This document shows positions 21,456 to 36,433 of a DNA stretch of 64,000 bases, in pieces. Positions within the stretch are counted from its first letter, which is position 1. Each line of letters begins with the position of its first letter. The notes under the pieces were generated by a model, which saw only the letters and a program-made list of their open reading frames with translations, had not been told where the DNA came from and did no database searches. The DNA comes from Ziziphus jujuba (Eukaryota; Streptophyta; Magnoliopsida; Rosales; Rhamnaceae): positions 22,814,001 to 22,878,000 of the forward strand of contig NC_083384.1 of the NCBI RefSeq assembly GCF_031755915.1, read 5' to 3'. The position numbers were made by a program, and so were the translations under genes.

Positions 21456-22100
21456 TCTATGATCAATATTTAGTAATATAAAATCAACGACTAAATTAAA
21501 CTAACCTCTCAATTTAAAATAATAAAAAACTCTAATTAAGTGTAATAATTAACTCTATTTAAAATAATAAAAAACTCTTCTTCTTTTTTTCTCTCTCCTT
21601 TTGGTTTTTTTCCCTTTCCCTTTTTTTTATTTTTTTTATTTTTATGTTCATCCTATTTTTAATTATATGTATTATACACAAAAATACAAATACTAAAAAA
21701 AAAAAAATAAAAATAAAAAAGGGTTGAGTCCACCCTAGCCCCTTAACAACTTGAAATTCTTCCAATTGAAGAATGTTGTCCTTTTGTATAGAACAATTAT
21801 AGTCATTTTAATTTGAAGTCATATCATGGCCATAAATAACCACCTAACGTTTTCCACTGTTCAAAAATTTATTTTATTTTATTTTTCCAAAAAAGATCTT
21901 AGTCTTTAAGGAAAGGATTTATGTAACTATTACAAGTGGTACAAAAGGTCACCCATAATGAAATTATTTTTTTTGTAAGATCATATGTTTTACCTAGTTT
22001 AATTCTTGATTGTTTAGTTTAGGTTGCACTGGTTATTACAATATTACAAAGAAGATATGGTATAATTATTACATGTAAGTTTTCCCTTCAGTTACTCTTT
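21456..22100. other. Non-coding AT-rich stretch
   Basis: Poly-T, poly-A and AT-rich sequence with no recognised gene. The minus-strand frame at 21559-21765 is low-complexity (Lys/Phe runs) and not a credible protein. Confidence 0.4.
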
Positions 22101-22260
22101 CATTTTCTAAATTTAATATTATTATAACATAATAATAAATATTGGGTTATAGTGACCCAAACAACATGTTTATAGTGTAACATTTTCTAAATTTAATATT
22201 ATTATAACATAATAATAAATATTTGGGTTATAGTGACCCAAACAACATGTTTATAGTAAC
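22101..22260. repeat. Tandem duplication, 80-bp unit, two copies
   Basis: The unit starting CATTTTCTAAATTTAATATT at 22101 recurs at 22181 with a one-base T insertion. Each unit includes the small inverted repeat TTGGGTTATAGTGACCCAA. Near identity suggests a recent event. Confidence 0.9.
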
Positions 22261-22472
22261 CCATCGGATCTTTACACCAGAAAAAACCTTTTCATCGTAA
22301 TCCAATTAAGGGACCTTTTTACATGGCTAGACTTTTTCCTCTCAAGTTTTTCTCTTTGTAGTACATTTTAAAAAAAAAAAAAAAAATCAATATAAAATGT
22401 CTTCATGCACTTTCGTACTACCTAAATTACCTCCAAAATTACACTCATTCTAAAACACAAAATGCAGCCTCT

Positions 22473-22802
22473 TTGTTCATTAAAAAAAAAAAAAAAATGC
22501 AGCCCCTTTTGAAGGTAAAAAATGCTAAAAAAAAAAAAAAATGCAGCTCACCATCCTCAAACAAAATCATAGAACAAACAATTGGGAGGTTTGATTTGAA
22601 TCATATAAAAACTTTATTTGGTTTGAAAAGAAATGAACTATCTTCGATGAATATGCCCTACTTTATGCTTGAAACAAGTATAGACCCTAATTTCTATATT
22701 CTTTTATTTTGTGGGCTTGGTATTATTTTAGGTTTTAAAGGAGGTTTTTGGTTTTCTACAATTCCTACGATGGGGGTAAGCAATTTGGCTATGGTTTTAT
22801 GA
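22473..22802 (+). other. Unrecognised open stretch, weak
   Basis: A 109-codon frame whose first 25 codons come from poly-A runs. The later part is hydrophobic (ILLFCGLGIILGFKGGFWF, about 19 residues that could span a membrane). I recognise no family. The surrounding 22540-23060 is slightly less AT-rich than average and could be a decayed gene or organelle-derived piece, but I cannot name a source. Confidence 0.2.
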
Positions 22803-23564
22803 AGAGCTATTTTAGTTTTCCCCTTTTCTGGTTCATATCTAAGAAGTTCCATTCAAAATGGAACACCCACAAGGTACTCAACTGCACATATTCAAACAAT
22901 TGATACAATGTTCGGCTCCATTCCACCAAGCACCATAGGAGTTATTTAGATGTATACTACCAACCTTCATATTGGTGTTCATATGCATTCAACTGAATAT
23001 TCCATGGTTGATCCATTTTCAACAACTGACCTCGTAATTGATTTTATAGTCTGGTGTGTTTTACGTAACTAATCTAATTGTCATTTTCAGTAATTTTATA
23101 CAGGATTAAAATTGTAAATAAAAGAATTACAGAAATTGCAGCGGAAAAATTAGCTCAATGCCTTTGTTGGCGGTGGCCAATGTGCCCCCACCTAGGGCAA
23201 ATTGGACAATCGGCCCAAATTGAAATGGCCCGTACCTAATCACTCTTGGCCCAAGCAACGTATGCGGCCCCTGCCTAGGATTTATTTACAGCCAGCCGCG
23301 TGGCTCGCTTCTTCAGTTTCACCAATTTTCGCTAAACTAACTAAATAGTTGCATATTTTTCATTTACACATTCACAAAGTTTTAGAGGCCATTCACAATA
23401 AATTCTTTATTATTTTTTTTTTTAATTTATGATTTTAACCCTATGTGGAACTACTAAAATAGACTATTGTTAGATGGAAACAATCATGCAATGTTCAGTA
23501 GCACTTATCCACACACCCATTTACGGGTCTGTGGCACACATTAAAGGTGCAAAAAAAGGGGCAA

Positions 23565-24205
23565 AGTCTACCTATCTAATTCAATCCAATTTGTTTAGAT
23601 CAATTTTTTTAATGTAATTGGTTGAACTGATTTTGAAACTTAAAAATCAGCTATTGATTTGGTTCGATTCGAATTCTAATGTAAATATCTAATAAACTCA
23701 ATTCAAATCGGATCGATAATAATATAGATGATAAAATTATATATATTTAAATTTTACGTTACTATTTGAAGTTTCATTGATCGGCTAAATGATTGTAATG
23801 TGATATGCAAATCTTTAGCTTGTTATTAAGCTTTAGCTTATATTGTTCTTGTTTTAATATTTATGTATTTTTATGTCTTAGTTTTTTTTTAAGTTAATAT
23901 ATCTATTTTATAAAAATAAGTATTTTACATAATAAAAAATTTCAAGAGCCAAAGGTTGCCGTCCAAAATTTAAAATTCAAAAAGTCCAAAAGCTTTAGAA
24001 AAAAGTTAACTAGAAAAAAAAGAAAAACACTAAGCTCAAAACGGATAATCCAAACCGATGTAAACAAATTATTAATTGGATTGAATTTAATGAATAAATT
24101 GGTTCTGTTTGGTTTAAAAAAATAAAACTAAATACTGATTGGATTAGATTAAATATTCAAAAATTAGGTTAGGTTAGGTTCTAATCAATGAATACCCTTA
24201 GTATA
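23565..24205. repeat. Possible MITE or fold-back region
   Basis: Loosely inverted motifs lie at both ends: AATTCAATCCAATTTG on the left, and AATTGGATTGAA and TTAGGTTAGGTT on the right. Many ATTGGATT/GGTTCGATTC repeats, common in plant hAT-like MITEs, lie between. The ends are not sharp. Confidence 0.3.
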
Positions 24206-27200
24206 CATCTAGGCAACCTTTATGATGTTTGGTTGTAGGATTGTATGAATCTCTTTTCAACCCAACGCTTCATCGATGTAAGATTTTAGACAAAAGCTTT
24301 TATCTATGAATAGTAGATTTTTCAGAAAACAAGGGTCAAATCGCTTATCCTCAACAGTAGGCATTAGATAAAGTATCACAATTTCATCAAAACCCCAAAA
24401 CCCAAAATCTCATCCCCACGCATATAAAAAAATCAACAAGTATTATGCAAAAACTGAAAATAAAAAAGAAAATTTAGAGATTGTAGAATTCAAAACAATG
24501 TTTTTTGGGTCCCATGGATCCGAATTGGTTGCCGGCCTCGTGTTTTGCTGGAATGATTCAGGAGAGTGTACCTCTAGAAGCCTCCTAAATCTAAGTTTTT
24601 TTTTAGCCTTGTTTTTTGGTTTTAATGAATCCCAGTTTGAAGGCCAAAAAAAAAAAAAAAGTATCCAAGCAACACCCCAAGCTCAAAATTCAAAATCTAA
24701 AAATCTCATTGAAACCTATCCAAATTCAACGTATATTATGAAAATGAAAAATAAAAATAAGAAGAAAAATTAAAGATTAGAATATCATATTTGGTCCTAG
24801 CACAAAGTAGGTCCTTCATTGAATAGAAAAAGTTACTTTGTGGCATCGTTTTGCACCATTTGTTCTTCTTGTGGATTTGCTTTGAATGTAGGTGCAAAAT
24901 GGGTGTATGCTTTTAGTTTTAAAAAGGTGTATATAAATTTAAGGGTATGTTAGATAGAAGTTCTATTATTTATCATTAGTATTGATTGTCATCAGTTTAT
25001 AAGTCAAATTTTAATTAAAACATTTGATTCTATTATTTTTTATATTAAAACTTTAAAAGTAAACCTTTTAAAACAGTTACTTAAATTATCATCTTTCAAG
25101 TGGATTACAATAATAAATATTTACCAATATGACAAATAATATTTTTATTTAGATATTAATCAAGGAGTAGATAGAGATTTTAGATTAAAACGTTTTTAAA
25201 GATAATGTAATCCCATCGTGTACAAAGAGCCTTCAATTTTTATTATAAAGTCAACTACTCATATTACTCAACTACCCTATTTAACTCTCTAACTTTTCTT
25301 TACTTATTATTCTTTTTTCCCCTTCACGCACTCTCTCTAGCTATAAAAATATATATAGGTTATAGAGAGCAACTTGTATGAATTTTTTGTTGGATTAGTT
25401 TAATTAGCAACTACTATCAAAGGAAAAAGGGCAAGTGGGACTTAGTAGTCTGAGGCAGCGATGAATGGGTACACAAATGAAATAGATATTCAAATGTCTA
25501 TCCATATTTAGGAAACCTGCACCAGAAGGATACTCGTTAATAATAACTTTTATTTATGTATGGAACTAATTAATTAATATGGCTGATATGTTTTATGTTC
25601 TTCCCCACCTACTTGAACCAACCTGACCATGTGGATTGATCTCTTTATATATGTAATATATATTAAATAGGAGATATATCACCAAACACATAATCTTGAT
25701 CGAAAGTGGTTAGTGTATACTAGGTACTGTCTGATGTTACCACCTGACTAAGAAGATTGGTTCTGTCTGGTCATTGGAAATGTAAATTTATGACAATTTG
25801 CCTGCAGATTAAGTTATAGGGATTAATTTAGTTTGAAACTTAGAAATTAAGAAAATATTCACTTCATGAGATCATGTAGATTTAATTTTCTTTGATCCAT
25901 ATTAATTATTTTGGACGTACATATGCAAATATATCTGTCAGATATATGCATTGAAACTTGAAAGCATGAATTTATATAGGTGTATGTTCATGTGTGTTTT
26001 GTTTTGTTCTCTTGCTTTGAATTTAGTAATTTGACAAGTTCTTATGGACTACTATTTTAAGCTCTTGTTTTATGCAAGCAATTAAGGGCAAGTTGCATGG
26101 CAAATGCGAAGGCTGTACATATTTATAGTCTCTGTGAACAAGTATACGCTTGATGATTCATAAATATACAACTCAAAATTATATACATACATACATATAT
26201 ATATATATATACACATTTATATGATTCTTCTCTTATCCAATTTGTCAAGGATTTATCCTATTACCAGATTTATCCTATTACTGGTAATAGGTCAATAAAA
26301 AATGCGTATTTATACTAAGATGAATTTTCAACAAAAATTTATCCAAAATTTTTTGCCAGTAAAAAGAATTTTAAGATATATATCTATATATATATTTACC
26401 ATCTACAATGATCCCCCCAAACGCCACCGGCTAAGCGAAGCAAAGCAGCTAGTTTACTTGTTTAAAAAGATGCGGCTAGTAAGGAGTCGAGCAGAAGCAT
26501 GAGTTGAGTGGTGAGCTAAAGCAGGGTACAAAACTAGTAATAGATCTAATTTCCCAAACATAGGTATGAGTGGCTTACCAACTTATTCGTCTCAATTATG
26601 TGTACGGTGAAGCATCTGAGGTCAACTTGGTCACGACAGTGTCTTCGACAAAATAGATAATCTGCATTATCTGCATTATATATGTGTATGTCTATGGCTA
26701 GATTTAAATCATGCTACTAAGCCAAATTGCATAATTTTACCAAGAAAACTGTAAAGATGAGTATATTATAGAAGAAAAAGTTTCTGTTAGATCGTGTGTT
26801 CTGCATCGGGAAAAGTTCAGAAGTTGTCTTTTATGATATGTTTTCCTTTATTCAGCCAAATTGATCTCTCTGTCTCTCTCTCCCTATATATATATATATA
26901 TATATAATTATATACATGTCCGTGTCCACTTGGCTGTTCTTGGCTTGTTGCTTCCTCTATGATTGATCTCTTCTATCTCCCATACAAAAACTCACTGTTA
27001 ACAATTCACCAAACAAAAAATTAATAATAATAATAATCACTGTCAATGCTCTGTTTTTTAGGTTCTCAAAAACTATTTAGTGCACGCTTGGTAGTGCGTT
27101 TTTTAGAATTCAAAGTAGTTATTTGAGAAAATAAGCGTTTGACAATAACATATACATAAAGTCATATTCCTTTGAGAATAAATAAAAACTATATATATAT

Positions 27201-29329
27201 TGGATATATACCCCGTCAGTAATTATAAATATCGTATTCTGTAGTTACTCGCATTTGAGCATGTATGATCATATACTTATGTATATAAGAAATGGCAGAC
27301 ATAACGATATGTATCCTACAATAATTGATTAAGATTTGTCGAATCAACCAAGAAACATCCTGTCAATGTCCCCAAATATTGACTGCTCTTTCTGCTCTTA
27401 CTCATACAGCTCGGAAAATAAGTACACTCCATTTCAGGCATATATATATATATATATATAAACATTGTTATACATGTATTATAAATGAAACTAAAATTCT
27501 TGATTTAATATTAGAGAGAATAGGGACCACTATGGCCTCCACCACTTCCTTTATATGTGAAAAGTAATTTGAGGCTTGGCTAAAGACAAAGGAGAGCTTG
27601 GACCACCATAAGCCAGGGTAAAAACAAAATTTTTAAAGTGTTAGGCTATATGTATTTTAAAAAATATACATAGATTTTATATTATTTACCGCTTTACAAA
27701 CATCAATTAATATATGGTACTAGAAAGCAAAAACAAAAAAAAAAAAATTAATATATGGTACTGTACTACTGACTTGTATATTTATGTATTTTTGTTGAGT
27801 GATTGTCAACCGTTCACGTCAAAATTCATTGGTATCCAAATTATCGGCTAAAAAAATTGACTTTTAGGATACTTAAGTTTCTTATTATCATTGTCCAAAT
27901 TTTGGTCTTTAAGTTATGAACTCGATTTTAATAGAAAAATATTGAAGATGATATGACTTTGATGAGAACTACTATATATAATTAAAATAAAATAAAACTT
28001 AACACAGCTTAATATTGTCACAGTGACTTCGGTCTGATCATATTTTCTCCAAAACATAAATAAAAATTAAAATTAATTGTTTGTTAAATATGCTAATATT
28101 TATTAGTTACAGTAGTCTCGAATAATTAACTAAAGCGTGGAATTAGAGTTACAGGGTGAAAACACTAATCACAATGTGCTTACCACGCATAAACTAACAA
28201 TAATCACAATGTGCTTACACGTAACTACAACTTGTTGCATGCATGGGAAGGTTCTTTTCTCTACCTACTCTTTTATGAAGCGTATCGAAATTTGGATCAC
28301 CAAACTTTGATGGGAAATTGAAAGCTGTAATACACTACGATTGATACAATTAGATCCAAAAATAGATGCAAAAATACCTACAATAATTACTCATTTGGAC
28401 TCTAAACAAGAAGACAGAAGTAATTGCATACCACTATTGCTAGATCGGATCTATACTTTTCCAATCTTCTTAACGATACCTTTTTTTGGGGTAATAAAAA
28501 GAAACAATACCTTGAATAATCAATGAATCTTTAATTATAATGCAATTGACTTTAATTTATTAATCGAACACTTCTACATGGACCAACTAATCTAGCTTTA
28601 CAGTTGGGCTGAGAAGCTTCTGTTTTTCTAATTTTTTTCTTTTATTAAGCACTTTTTTTATTATTTTTTTCCATTCAAAAGAAAGTGCTACTAATTCAAT
28701 ACAATGAACCAATTATTTGAGGCCACTATATCAAAATTAATCTTCAGGACTTTCACCTAACATTAAGATGATATTGTAACTTATCCACGTTGTTGAAAAG
28801 ACAATTAACTTTTGTATCATAATATGAATGTCATATAATGGATTCATAATCCAAAATGTCACAAATTAATAAATTCGCATGAAACACATCCTACAATTTA
28901 TTAACTTACAGATCCTAGATAAAAGGATCTCTTATAGTTATGATAAAAATAATATAAATTACTCGCCAATATAAATGTAAATCATTTTTTTTTTTAACTA
29001 TGTATTAATTCATAAGACTAATGACTATTATCTTTGTATTTTCATTTATATTCAATTGAATAGATTTATAAATATAATACCTGATAATGTAATTGTCAAT
29101 TTATACTCATGTAAACTTACAAAATATTCAATGAGTTAAAAGAATAAAAAAAAATTAAAAAAAAGGTAAAAGGAAATGATCAATTAAAAATTACAAAGAT
29201 ATCATTTAGTCTGTTAGCATATTTATTATTATTATATATATATATTATAATTTAATTAATTAATATATTAATATAATTTAAAAATAAATAAACCATAGAA
29301 AGAAAATTATATGATATCAATGCCATTAT
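24206..29329. other. Gene-free AT-rich region
   Basis: About 5 kb with AT microsatellites at about 26195-26212, 26885-26906 and 27440-27460 and many A/T runs. The frames here are short and compositionally biased. No TE protein motif, tRNA or gene was recognised. A short ACCAGATTTATCCTATTAC-type direct repeat lies near 26250-26290. Confidence 0.4.
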
Positions 29330-29900
29330 TCCGAGTGACATCCATTTGGCTGTGGGATGGCACATTTCGTATGGTACTAAACATCGAGGTTTTCAACTTC
29401 CCACGTCTCTAAAAGCTGGAACCACCCTTGGACCTGAAGTACGCACGCTGGAAAAGGACAAGATCCTTGGTCCAAAATTTAGATGCCTTTCAAAGGTACC
29501 TCTCAACCTTCAATGGACCGCAATTCAGTTACGGCTTTCTTTTTCCATTTCGCGTGTGGTTCCTTTCTTCAACTCCGACGACTTTAATCCTAGTCAGCTC
29601 CAACTCAGATTGTGTAGTACCAACATCTGAGTTTTTTCGTCACCACCACGTCATCACCTCATCGAGGGACCCACCCTCGAAAAATACTATCAATACCAAA
29701 TATTGGTCCGACACGTAACCACTGCAAAACTGTAATGATTTGAGAACCAAAAGCGGAAAGATAGTCCAAAGAAACATGTACTTGGCAGTGGGGTCCACAT
29801 TTTTTGTCCTTTACAGAGAGGACGAGGTTTTGCCTCGTTGTATCCGAGGTGGCTATATTCACCGTACTCGGAGTTCTCATTTTTCGTTATTATCGATACT
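29330..29900. promoter_or_regulatory. GC-richer island, possible regulatory DNA or gene relic
   Basis: This stretch is visibly richer in G and C and less repetitive than several kilobases on either side. It contains ACGT cores at about 29403 (CCACGTCTC), 29647 (CACGTCATC) and 29712 (ACACGTAAC), plus a small CGAGG..CCTCG hairpin near 29823. Overlapping 94- and 96-codon frames (29346-29630, 29428-29718) match nothing I know. It could be a displaced promoter, a non-coding RNA gene or a gene relic. Confidence 0.3.
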
Positions 29901-30658
29901 TTTTTCTGTTTTACATTTTTAATCAATAAAGATATTCCTCTTAATTTATCTTTTATAAGTTTGTAGCTTTCGGTTACATGATGGTGTTGCAATAATTAAT
30001 AAGTAGTTTTGGGTACTTATTAATGTCCTAGTCATATTCTGTGATTTTCAACAGATGCTTTTTTTAATGGGGAAGTATATATCAATTGTTCTTGTTTTTC
30101 GGACGAAATTTCACTTTCAATGTTGGATCTTTCCATAATTAACTTTGTAGTCATTTTTTTTGACATTATGTATTCCTAAGATTTACTGATCAAGGGAGAG
30201 CATTTAACCGAATGTTATATCAATTTTTATTTATGGATTAAAATTACATTAACTAATTATTGAATTAAAATATAGTTTATTTATTTTAAATAGGTTTTTA
30301 ATTTATTATTAAATTTATATTTTATTTTTTTAAAATTTTAAATTTTAATTCTAAATATAATCAATGACTAATGGAAAAAAAAAATGGTAATAAGACTTAT
30401 ATTAGATCGACTTGATACAAGATATTTTTTTATTGGTCATTGGATTATATAAAAAACTACGATTTAAAATTTTAAAAAAAATTTAAAATATAAATTTAGT
30501 AACATATTAAAATAAATAATTTTTTTCAAAACCATTGATTAGTTATTGCAATTTTAAATTTTAATATTTAATGCAATCCAATGGCTGAAAAAGAAAATCT
30601 TAATATTAAAAATTTAATTTGAATATAGTAGTATGTATGTATGTGTATATGAGTGTGT

Positions 30659-30824
30659 CTATGGTGTGGACGTCCGTATGTTTTTATCGTATAGTCGTCC
30701 GTAAAAACAATAGTTTTTGAATTAACCATTGTCAATACCATCATACAAATATGATAGTTTTTCCAAAAACCGTCGTCTTTGCAGACATTCGTATGATAAA
30801 AATATACGAACGTCCGCACTATAG
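30659..30824. mobile_element. MITE with long inverted ends (CTATGGTGTGGACG)
   Basis: 166 bp. The left end CTATGGTGTGGACGTCCGTA pairs with the right end TACGAACGTCCGCACTATAG; pairing continues with gaps for about 60 bases, so nearly the whole element folds back. The flanking duplication is unclear. Confidence 0.75.
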
Positions 30825-31128
30825 AATTTATATATATATATATTATATTTATGTTGAAGATTTCTAATTTCTAAGGGTACAAAATCAATATCATTCCTCC
30901 AAAAAAAAAAAATAAATAAAAAATCCCATATTATAATATGAGAAAATATTTCATATCTTTAGAAGGTATGATATATTATTCAACCATAAGATTTTTAGCA
31001 CGACTACATGTATTAATATCCATGAAAGTTTGTAATCGGCTTGGAAATGATCATGCAAGAAGCATTTTTATTTTAGAAAGTGAAATCACATTTATATAGA
31101 TACATATATATATATATATATATACACA

Positions 31129-31402
31129 GAGCAAAGGTTAGGATCACATTGTGTTAATTTGATAATTTGATTATTAGGTCTTCTGTTTTAAGTCATTGGA
31201 TTCCTTGGGATTTGAAAAATAAAAAAATCTTCTAATATCAATTTAGTGATATACTAAAATTATGTTTGGGAAAAATAAACCTGTAGAAATCAGGTGAATC
31301 ATAAAATGAAATTTTAAATCTCAACTTTTGGAGCGATCTAACAGTTTAAAATGGTAAATCTGATAATAAAATTATCAGATTAATCTAATATGAACTTTGT
31401 TG
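31129..31402. mobile_element. Fold-back MITE
   Basis: The left end GCAAAGGTTAGGATCACAT and the reversed right end CAACAAAGTTCATATTAGAT are similar, and inner segments (TTAATTTGATAATTTGATTA against TTAATCTGATAATTTTATTA) pair well, giving ends of about 70 bases. Family not assigned. Confidence 0.5.
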
Positions 31403-31780
31403 TTTGTAATATTAATCTATTAGGAACATATGTTTCTAACATAAAAATGAAAATTTGTTAATTGGTTTGGAAATGAGCTACAAGAAACTTTTTTTATTTT
31501 AGAAATTGAAGTTATGCATACATATTTATAGCCAGACTCAGATAAAATCCTTAATATGAGGATTAATATAAGATTTTTCTTTTTTAACTATTAGATCACA
31601 TTAAATGTTGATATCATAAGATTTCGACAGGATTTATTTTTTCTAAATAGGATTTTAGTATTTTACTAAATTCATATTTAATCACTTTTTAAATTTTAAA
31701 TCCTACATCTCCATATGATTTAATGGTTATTAAAAATAAATTTTAGTTTAATAAATTAAAGTAGACCTTATTGAAAATTG

Positions 31781-31811
<31 letters not shown>

Positions 31812-31939
31812 AATGACAATACATAAAATAAGAATGAATTGACAAATCAAGTACTAAATGTATCGTATGAATTAATGATCTAATATTGAAATTATAATTC
31901 AATAAATAACAATTCTTAATATTTGTCAGCTATTAGTGT

Positions 31940-34008
<2,069 letters not shown>

Positions 34009-35715
34009 TACTATACGAAAATTGATATCTAGCGACACTTACTTAGTGCGATACGAAACAAACACGTCTGAAAAAATAAAATCATGACTCTAAGGTTAAT
34101 GTGTCAGTAAAAGTTTAATAAATATACAACGCATCCCAAAACTGTCGATGTCAAACAGTCGCTAAAAATAACAACACGCGACACATCCGTTAAGAGTTGC
34201 TGAATATGCAGCTGAATAGAGTCGCCTTTAATACTGTGCGTATATTTTATATGAATTGTATTATTTAAATGCTAAACTTATGAAAAATGATTAACCATCT
34301 ACTTATCTATGTTTATATAATAACAAAATTTAATTATACAAGGTTGTTGTTGAATTATATAATTTTTCATGTACAGTTTATTCTTGCAAATCTCTTAAAT
34401 AGTATTTTTTTTTTTTTAAGATATTGGTAACAGGCGACGCACAAAAATCATTCCAAGTTGCATGTTCCTCTTTTATTTATTTATTTTTAAATCAACCTGA
34501 TTTTCTTTAAAACTTAAAATAACCAGTGAAAATATTTAAGCAATATAACTAAGTTGGTTTTTTTTTTTTTTTAAATATCGATAACAGGCGACGCACAATC
34601 TTCTTTATGCGTCGCCTGTTCTCTTTTTTTTTTTTTTTTTTTTAAATCAATCTAATGTTATTTCAATTTTAAATAACCAGTGAAAATATTAGAGCAACAT
34701 AACTGAGCTATTTTTTTTTTTTATAAGATATTGGTAACAGGTTACGCACATGCTTCATTGTGCGTCGCCTTTTTTTTTTTTAATCAATCTAATTTTATTT
34801 CAACTTTAAATAACCAATAAAAATATTTAAGTAACATAACTGAGTTTTTTTTTTTTTTTTTAATATACATAATAGGCAACCCACAATCTTCTTTATGCGT
34901 CGTCTGTTCTCTTTTTTTTATTATTATTATTTAAATCAATCTAATTTTATTTCAACTACAAATAACCAGTGAAAATATTAGAGCAACATGACTGAGCTGT
35001 TTTTTTTTTATTTTTTTTTATTTTGGTAACAGACGACGCACGATAAAGATTGTGCGTTGCTTGTTCTTTTTTTTTTTTGTTCTTTTAGTCAATCTAATTT
35101 TATTTCAATTACAAATAACTAGCGAAAATATTAGAGTAACATAAAGAGCTAGTTTTTTTTTTCTTTTTTTTTTTTTTTTTAAGATTTTGTTAATAAGCAA
35201 CGCACAATGAGATAATAGGCCACGCACATTGTGCGTCTCCAGTTACAATGTACATCGTCAGTTACCAATATCTTAAAAAAAAAAAAAACCAGCTCAATTA
35301 TGTTGCTCTAATATTTTCACTGGTTATTTGTAGTTGAAATAAAATTAGATTGATAAAAACCAAAAAAAAAAAAAAAAAAAGAACAAGCGACACGCAATCT
35401 TCATTGTGCTTCGACTGTTATCAAAATCTTTAAAAAAAAAAAAAAAAAAAACAGCTCAGTTATGTTGCTCTGATATTTTCATTAGTTATTTGAAATTGAA
35501 ATAACATTAGATTGATTAAAAGAACAAAAAAAAAAAAAAAGAACATGCATCGCATAAAGAAGACAGGGCATCGCCTGTTACCTATATTTCAAAAAAAAAA
35601 AAAAAAACAGCTCAGTTACATTGCTTAAATATTTTCACTGGTTATTTGAAGTTAAAATAAAATTAAATTGATTAAAAAAAACAAAAACAAAAAAAAAGAA
35701 CAGGCGACGCATAAT
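34009..35715. mobile_element. CACTA-like terminus with inverted array of GCGACGCA hairpins
   Basis: TACTATACGAAAA at 34009 matches 10 of 13 bases of the CACTACAAGAAAA end of plant CACTA elements. It is followed by scattered GCGACAC and GTCGCT motifs, like subterminal repeats. From about 34385 to 35225 there are five or six units of roughly 150-160 bp, each a GCGACGCA hairpin, a poly-T run and an ATAACCAGTGAAAATATT-type spacer. From about 35235 to 35715 the same units run in the opposite direction (AATATTTTCACTGGTTAT, poly-A). The centre is near 35230. No transposase and no opposite CACTA end were found, so it is at best a truncated non-autonomous element. Confidence 0.65.
34583..34620. repeat. 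Perfect 13-bp hairpin in the array
   Basis: AACAGGCGACGCA at 34583-34595 pairs perfectly with TGCGTCGCCTGTT at 34608-34620, with a 12-base loop. Decayed versions lie near 34735-34770, 34871-34908, 35026-35066, 35385-35420 and 35545-35585. Confidence 0.95.
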
Positions 35716-35725
35716 GACACATATA

Positions 35726-35820
35726 TGATGATTATTATTATTATTTTTATTATTGTCATTATTTATTTTTATTTTTATTTTTATTTTTATTATTAGTATT
35801 ATTTATATTATTATTATTAC
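35726..35820. repeat. ATT / TTTTTA simple repeat
   Basis: Imperfect trinucleotide and TTTTTA repeats, bordering the inverted array. It may mark the junction with the following LTR fragment. Confidence 0.85.
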
Positions 35821-36219
35821 CATATGGTATATCAGGACACGCATCACAGCCTATAGATAAGAAAGATAGCCATTAGACAAGTATAATAGTCCTTGGAACA
35901 AGTGGTAGCCTTTGAACAGGTGAGATAGTCCTTGGGACAGCTGTGATTATGTGATAGTTCTTGGACAAGTGATTACCTTCGAGTAAATATTACAGATGAT
36001 ATTAGTATTATTTTTATCATGAAAACGATTGCTATTATTATTGTTGTTGATGTGATGATTGTTTTACTTTTCTTCCTACATAATAGTTGAAATGTATTTG
36101 AAATGTATGGCAATAAATGGGTGGTGTGGGCAGAGTGAATGATTAAAGGTATAATTGGTTGTTTATTTAGTTAATTATTCCTATTGCATATATATATGTA
36201 TGTGTTTTATATAAATTGT

Positions 36220-36433
36220 TATTGAAGTGCTGCGATTATGGAAATTATTGTAGTAAGGTAGGAGGGATAAGGTGGTACCATATAGGAGTGTATCTTTGTG
36301 CAGGTAAATTTTGTGATAAGTCCTTTCCTTAGGGGAGATGCTATCGGATTTTCCATTGGAAGGTTCGGTGGTATTTCTTTGGGATCAGGGCTTGTCTAGA
36401 GTTCCAGTGAGGGGTCTTGGACGGATCCTGACA
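36220..36433 (-). repeat. Antisense fragment of the 3.4-kb LTR family
   Basis: This matches, in reverse, the start of the LTR at 53984-57421, including GGATCCTGACA at the right end (sense TGTCAGGATCC). The homology stops exactly at the LTR end (36433), where leader sequence of the CRM-like element begins. This suggests the LTR family inserted into that leader, followed by a deletion. The fragment may extend left to about 35820, with short repeats of the type ATAGTCCTTGG at 35880-35970. Confidence 0.7.

Noticed and set aside
22540..23060. Possible organelle-derived insert
   Set aside because: Slightly different composition, but no organelle gene could be recognised in any frame, so no claim is made beyond a weak note.
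24150..24185. TTAGGTTAGGTTAGGTT resembling telomere repeat
   Set aside because: Only a few GGTTA units, not the plant TTTAGGG repeat; more likely part of a MITE end.
26060..26160. GGCAAGTTGCATGGCAAATG-like text resembling part of a miR169 hairpin
   Set aside because: No complementary arm was found within a few hundred bases and the match to the mature sequence is poor.
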